From Treponema sp. UBA1233 (GTDB lineage: Bacteria; Spirochaetota; Spirochaetia; Treponematales; Treponemataceae): a stretch of 7,672 nt of DNA. Of the stretch, positions 5,621-7,672 are shown one piece after another (the first letter of the stretch is position 1; each line of letters begins with the position of its first letter). The stretch is taken from contig DBWR01000018.1 in the NCBI GenBank assembly GCA_002309305.1, forward strand, positions 1 to 7,672. Direction: 5' to 3'. The notes beneath the pieces are model-generated. The model had not been told where the DNA came from, did not search any database, and saw nothing but the letters and a program-made list of their open reading frames with translations. The translations under genes were made by a program, and so were the position numbers.

Positions 5621-6058
5621 TTAAGCGTCTGCCTTGTCGGCTTTAGCTTTTTTTGTGGACTTTTTTGAGTCCTTTGCTTCTGTGTCATCATTTTCTGGCA
5701 ACTTGTAGTCTACCAATTCCAAGATAACGACATCAGCGGCGTCTCCCTGACGGAAGCCCATCTTCAACACGCGTGTATAACCACCGTTGCGGTCTTTCAT
5801 GCGGGGTCCAATTTCCGTGAACAGTTTGTTCAGGATTTTTTCGTCTGCGATAAACTTGCCGGCAATACGTCTGTTGTGCACGGTATCAACTTTTGCACGA
5901 GTTATCAGTTTTTCTGCGGCCTTACGTACTTCAAGAGCCTTAGATTTTGTTGTGGTAATGCGTTCATACCTGAACAGAGAAGTTACCATGTTGCGTGACA
6001 TTGCACGGCGGTGGGCAGTTGTACGTGAAAGCGGATTAAATCCATTTTTGTGGTTCAT
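5621..6058 (-). CDS. rplQ: 50S ribosomal protein L17 (bL17)
   Basis: The 145-aa product is bL17, a component of the large subunit near the peptide exit tunnel. The family N-terminus is plain: NHKNGFNPLSRTTAHRRAM at 2-20, with the basic RNMVTSLFRYERITTTKSKA stretch following (22-41 region) and the conserved GYTRVLKMGFRQGDAADVV segment near 92-110. The core ends near 118 (VDYKLPE). The remaining residues form a charged Lys/Asp/Ala tail (KDSKKSTKKAKADKADA) that makes it longer than E. coli L17 (127 aa); such tails are common in this protein. Its ATG overlaps the rpoA stop as ATGA, and AAGGA inside the rpoA 3' end can serve as ribosome site, so it is translationally coupled to rpoA as in the classic alpha operon. 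Confidence 0.97.
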   Translation of the reverse strand: MNHKNGFNPLSRTTAHRRAMSRNMVTSLFRYERITTTKSKALEVRKAAEKLITRAKVDTVHNRRIAGKFIADEKILNKLFTEIGPRMKDRNGGYTRVLKMGFRQGDAADVVILELVDYKLPENDDTEAKDSKKSTKKAKADKADA

Positions 6059-7101
6059 TCGTTCTCGTCCTTATTATTGCGGAAGTTAGCATTCTTCAGG
6101 TGACTAAAATCTGTCATACCCAAAGACAATCCACGTTCTTCAAGCTTTGCCTTGATTTCTTCAAGACTCTTCTTACCAAAGTTACGTGTCTTTGTAATAT
6201 CTTCTTCCGATTTCTTTGTTAATTCACCAATAGTGTGAATATTTGCATTCTTCAGACAGTTAGATGAGCGTACGGATAATTCAAGTTCCTCAACACTCTG
6301 ATTCAAAATTTGAGTGATATAAGAGTTTGCTTCATCCAGTTCTTCACCAGCTGAATACTCATTTTCGTTAAAGTTCACAAAAATTGCAAAGAAGTCTTTG
6401 GCAATCTTTGCGGCTTCTGCAAGAGCATCCTCCGGCTTGATTGATCCGTCTGTCCAAACTTCAAGAGTAAGTTTGTCGTAATCGTTACGCTGACCAACAC
6501 GACAAGGTTCAATTGAATACTTAACCTTGGGTACAGGAGTAAAGATACAGTCCATCGGAATCGTACCAACAATCTCGATGTAATGTTCATTTTCTTCTGC
6601 AGACACATATCCGCGTCCAAGATCAACCTGAATCTCTATATCAAGGTGAGCGCCATCCATCATAGTGAAGATGTCCATTCCCTTGGTCATAATCTCAAGC
6701 TGTCCGGTCTTTTCAAGATCATCACTCTTAACTGTTCCCGGTCCCTTGAATTCGTAGAGGATAGTATCCTGTTCAACGTCCCGCGGCAAACGCAATCGAA
6801 TCTGTTTTAAGCTATTCAAGATTTCCAGTGTGTCTTCTGAGATGTTTGGAATAGTCTCAAATTCGCTGGAAATAACATGTGGAACTCCGTCTGCATCGTA
6901 TGAAGTAATCCTTACAGAAGAAATTGCATATCCTTGAATTGAAGAAAGCAGCACACGACGAAGCGTATTTCCCACCGTTGTACCAAATCCATGTTCAAAA
7001 GGATAAGCAGTAAACTTTCCGTAATTTGGATTAGTATCTAGATGCTCAAATGTAATGCCTTTCGGCTTCTTAAAACCTTTCAGCAGATTTTTGCGAGCCA
7101 T
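6055..7101 (-). CDS. rpoA: DNA-directed RNA polymerase subunit alpha
   Basis: This 348-aa protein is the alpha subunit, whose dimer seeds RNA polymerase assembly. The N-terminal assembly domain spans about 1-240, with the dimerisation motif GFGTTVGNTLRRVLLSSIQG at 38-57. A linker of about 25 residues leads to the C-terminal DNA-binding domain at about 268-330. The residues E. coli uses to contact UP elements are all present at aligned positions: R278 (R265), N281 (N268), C282 (C269), G309 (G296), K311 (K298) and S312 (S299). UP-element recognition is therefore expected. A polar tail after GLSLGM (324-329) makes it longer than the E. coli subunit (329 aa). AAGGAG at 7107-7112 lies five bases before the ATG. 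It is preceded by an unusually long 147-nt gap after rpsK, where many bacteria have rpsD, and overlaps rplQ by 4 nt. Confidence 0.98.
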   Translation of the reverse strand: MARKNLLKGFKKPKGITFEHLDTNPNYGKFTAYPFEHGFGTTVGNTLRRVLLSSIQGYAISSVRITSYDADGVPHVISSEFETIPNISEDTLEILNSLKQIRLRLPRDVEQDTILYEFKGPGTVKSDDLEKTGQLEIMTKGMDIFTMMDGAHLDIEIQVDLGRGYVSAEENEHYIEIVGTIPMDCIFTPVPKVKYSIEPCRVGQRNDYDKLTLEVWTDGSIKPEDALAEAAKIAKDFFAIFVNFNENEYSAGEELDEANSYITQILNQSVEELELSVRSSNCLKNANIHTIGELTKKSEEDITKTRNFGKKSLEEIKAKLEERGLSLGMTDFSHLKNANFRNNKDENE

Positions 7102-7155
7102 CTGAACTCCTTATTTTTCCGAGAAAACCTTGCGGCAATCTCTTTCGTTCTTAAA

Positions 7156-7179
7156 TTACATTCCATATTTGAAATGTAA
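7156..7179 (-). repeat. Inverted repeat / hairpin in the rpsK-rpoA spacer (rpoA-proximal)
   Basis: TTACATT (7156-7162) and AATGTAA (7173-7179) are perfect 7-bp complements around a 10-nt loop. The stem is AT-rich and has no T run after it, so it is not an intrinsic terminator. It overlaps the -10 of the candidate rpoA promoter. It may be a weak RNA hairpin or a protein-binding dyad. Confidence 0.45.
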
Positions 7180-7192
7180 CCGCTATGGTCAA
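7164..7192 (-). promoter_or_regulatory. Possible internal promoter upstream of rpoA
   Basis: On the minus strand TTGACC (7187-7192, 5 of 6 to the -35 consensus) is spaced 17 bp from AATATG (7164-7169, only 3 of 6 to the -10 consensus). It would start transcription near 7157 and allow rpoA-rplQ-zinc-ribbon to be made apart from the upstream ribosomal genes. The weak -10 keeps this tentative. Confidence 0.3.
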
Positions 7193-7211
7193 ACACCACA
7201 TATAAGGAAGG

Positions 7212-7234
7212 CAAGGTGAATTGTAACCACCTTG
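7212..7234 (-). repeat. Inverted repeat / hairpin in the rpsK-rpoA spacer (rpsK-proximal)
   Basis: CAAGGTG (7212-7218) and CACCTTG (7228-7234) form a perfect 7-bp stem with a 9-nt loop, 15 nt after the rpsK stop in the direction of transcription. A G-U pair can extend it inward. It is followed by CCTTCCTTATATG rather than a T run, so full termination is unlikely. An mRNA 3'-end stabiliser, a processing site or a regulatory-protein target are all possible. Confidence 0.55.
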
Positions 7235-7248
7235 TATCTCCCGTGAAA

Positions 7249-7629
7249 TTACATACGGCGTGTCTTGCGTGGACGACATCCGTTGTGAGGAATTGGGGTA
7301 ATGTCGGAAATTGACTTTACCTTGAGTCCCAAAGTTCCCAGAACACGAATGGCGTTTTCACGTCCGATTCCAGGTCCCTTAACGAATACGTGAACTTCAC
7401 GCAAACCATAACTAGCCGCTCTCTGAACTGCTGTTTCTGCAACAGACTGAGCTGCAAACGGAGTTGACTTTTTTGCTCCGCGGAATCCCAGACCACCTGA
7501 AGAAGCCCAAGCAATTGCGTTTCCCCTAAGGTCGGTGATTGTTACAATAGTGTTGTTGAAAGTAGCCTGAATGTAAATGTTTCCTTCAAAAACACTCTTT
7601 TTCTCTTTTCTTTTTCTTTCGGCTGCCAT
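7249..7629 (-). CDS. rpsK: 30S ribosomal protein S11 (uS11)
   Basis: This 126-aa protein is uS11, part of the small-subunit platform next to the Shine-Dalgarno/anti-Shine-Dalgarno helix. Diagnostic segments run in order: IYIQATFNNTIVTITDLRGN at 18-37, WASSGGLGFRGAKKSTPFAA at 41-60, VHVFVKGPGIGRENAIR at 79-95, and the invariant C-terminal ITPIPHNGCRPRKTRRM at 110-126. Length matches the family (about 129 aa). A GGAGG site (7637-7641) lies seven bases before the ATG, just 14 bp after the rpsM stop, so the two are cotranscribed. Confidence 0.98.
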   Translation of the reverse strand: MAAERKRKEKKSVFEGNIYIQATFNNTIVTITDLRGNAIAWASSGGLGFRGAKKSTPFAAQSVAETAVQRAASYGLREVHVFVKGPGIGRENAIRVLGTLGLKVKSISDITPIPHNGCRPRKTRRM

Positions 7630-7643
7630 TACCTTACCTCCGC

Positions 7644-7672
7644 TTAAGCCTTCTTCTTGTTGGCAACGGTCT
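7644..7672 (-). CDS. rpsM: 30S ribosomal protein S13 (uS13), C-terminal end only
   Basis: Only the last eight codons and the stop are inside the window. They read TVANKKKA followed by TAA (7644-7646), which matches the usual C-terminus of bacterial S13 ('...KKTVANKKKA'). Its position directly before rpsK is the standard order. The short length limits certainty, but sequence and context agree. Confidence 0.85.

Noticed and set aside
5299..6810. Plus-strand open frames at 5299-5511, 5787-6089 and 6583-6810
   Set aside because: They are antisense to the zinc-ribbon gene, rplQ and rpoA, whose identities are certain or well supported, and lack start signals and motifs.
1..7672. CRISPR array, tRNA, rRNA, transposase, phage or defence genes
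   Set aside because: No spaced direct repeats of array type, cloverleaf-like segments, rRNA-like sequence or mobile/defence protein motifs were seen; the window is filled with housekeeping genes.

Overview
The window reads as chromosomal housekeeping DNA from a Gram-negative (diderm) bacterium, most likely a spirochaete of the genus Treponema. That assignment is an inference. It rests on an rpsM-rpsK-rpoA-rplQ run with no rpsD (S4) between rpsK and rpoA, on the RpoA N-terminal sequence, and on a polyprenyl synthase / TPR / RseC-like / lptCAB cluster. No mobile element, CRISPR array, tRNA or rRNA is visible. All nine complete protein genes and both partial genes at the window edges are intact.

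Left edge (1-1022, minus strand): the N-terminal 340 codons of a membrane transporter of the AspT/YidE/YbjL family, running off the window. Its promoter lies in a 151-bp divergent spacer (1023-1173) that also carries the start signals for the plus-strand operon.

Centre (1174-5229, plus strand): a tightly packed six-gene operon. A trans-isoprenyl diphosphate synthase is followed by a cytoplasmic TPR protein, a two-TM RseC/MucC-like protein with a CxxCxxxC cluster, and then lptC, lptA and lptB. Most junctions are ATGA overlaps or gaps of a few bases, and lptA/lptB overlap by 11 nt, so translation is probably coupled. LptC, LptA and LptB would be, respectively, the periplasmic clamp (here apparently lipid-anchored), the periplasmic bridge and the cytoplasmic ATPase of an envelope glycolipid export machine. 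The isoprenoid synthase may supply polyprenyl carrier lipid for envelope synthesis.

Right part (5277-7672, minus strand): the distal end of the alpha/ribosomal-protein operon, transcribed rpsM (3' end only) -> rpsK -> rpoA -> rplQ -> a small zinc-ribbon protein of unknown function, ending in an intrinsic terminator at 5283-5316 that faces the end of lptB. The 147-nt rpsK-rpoA gap has two perfect inverted repeats, a near-identical 12-nt direct repeat and a weak promoter candidate.

The points most worth a second look are the small zinc-ribbon protein at the end of the RNA polymerase alpha operon, the structured rpsK-rpoA spacer, the apparently leaderless start of the prenyl synthase operon, and the retention of a complete lptCAB set with a lipoprotein-like LptC in a lineage usually described as lacking classical LPS. 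Nothing here amounts to a clearly new defence or mobile system.
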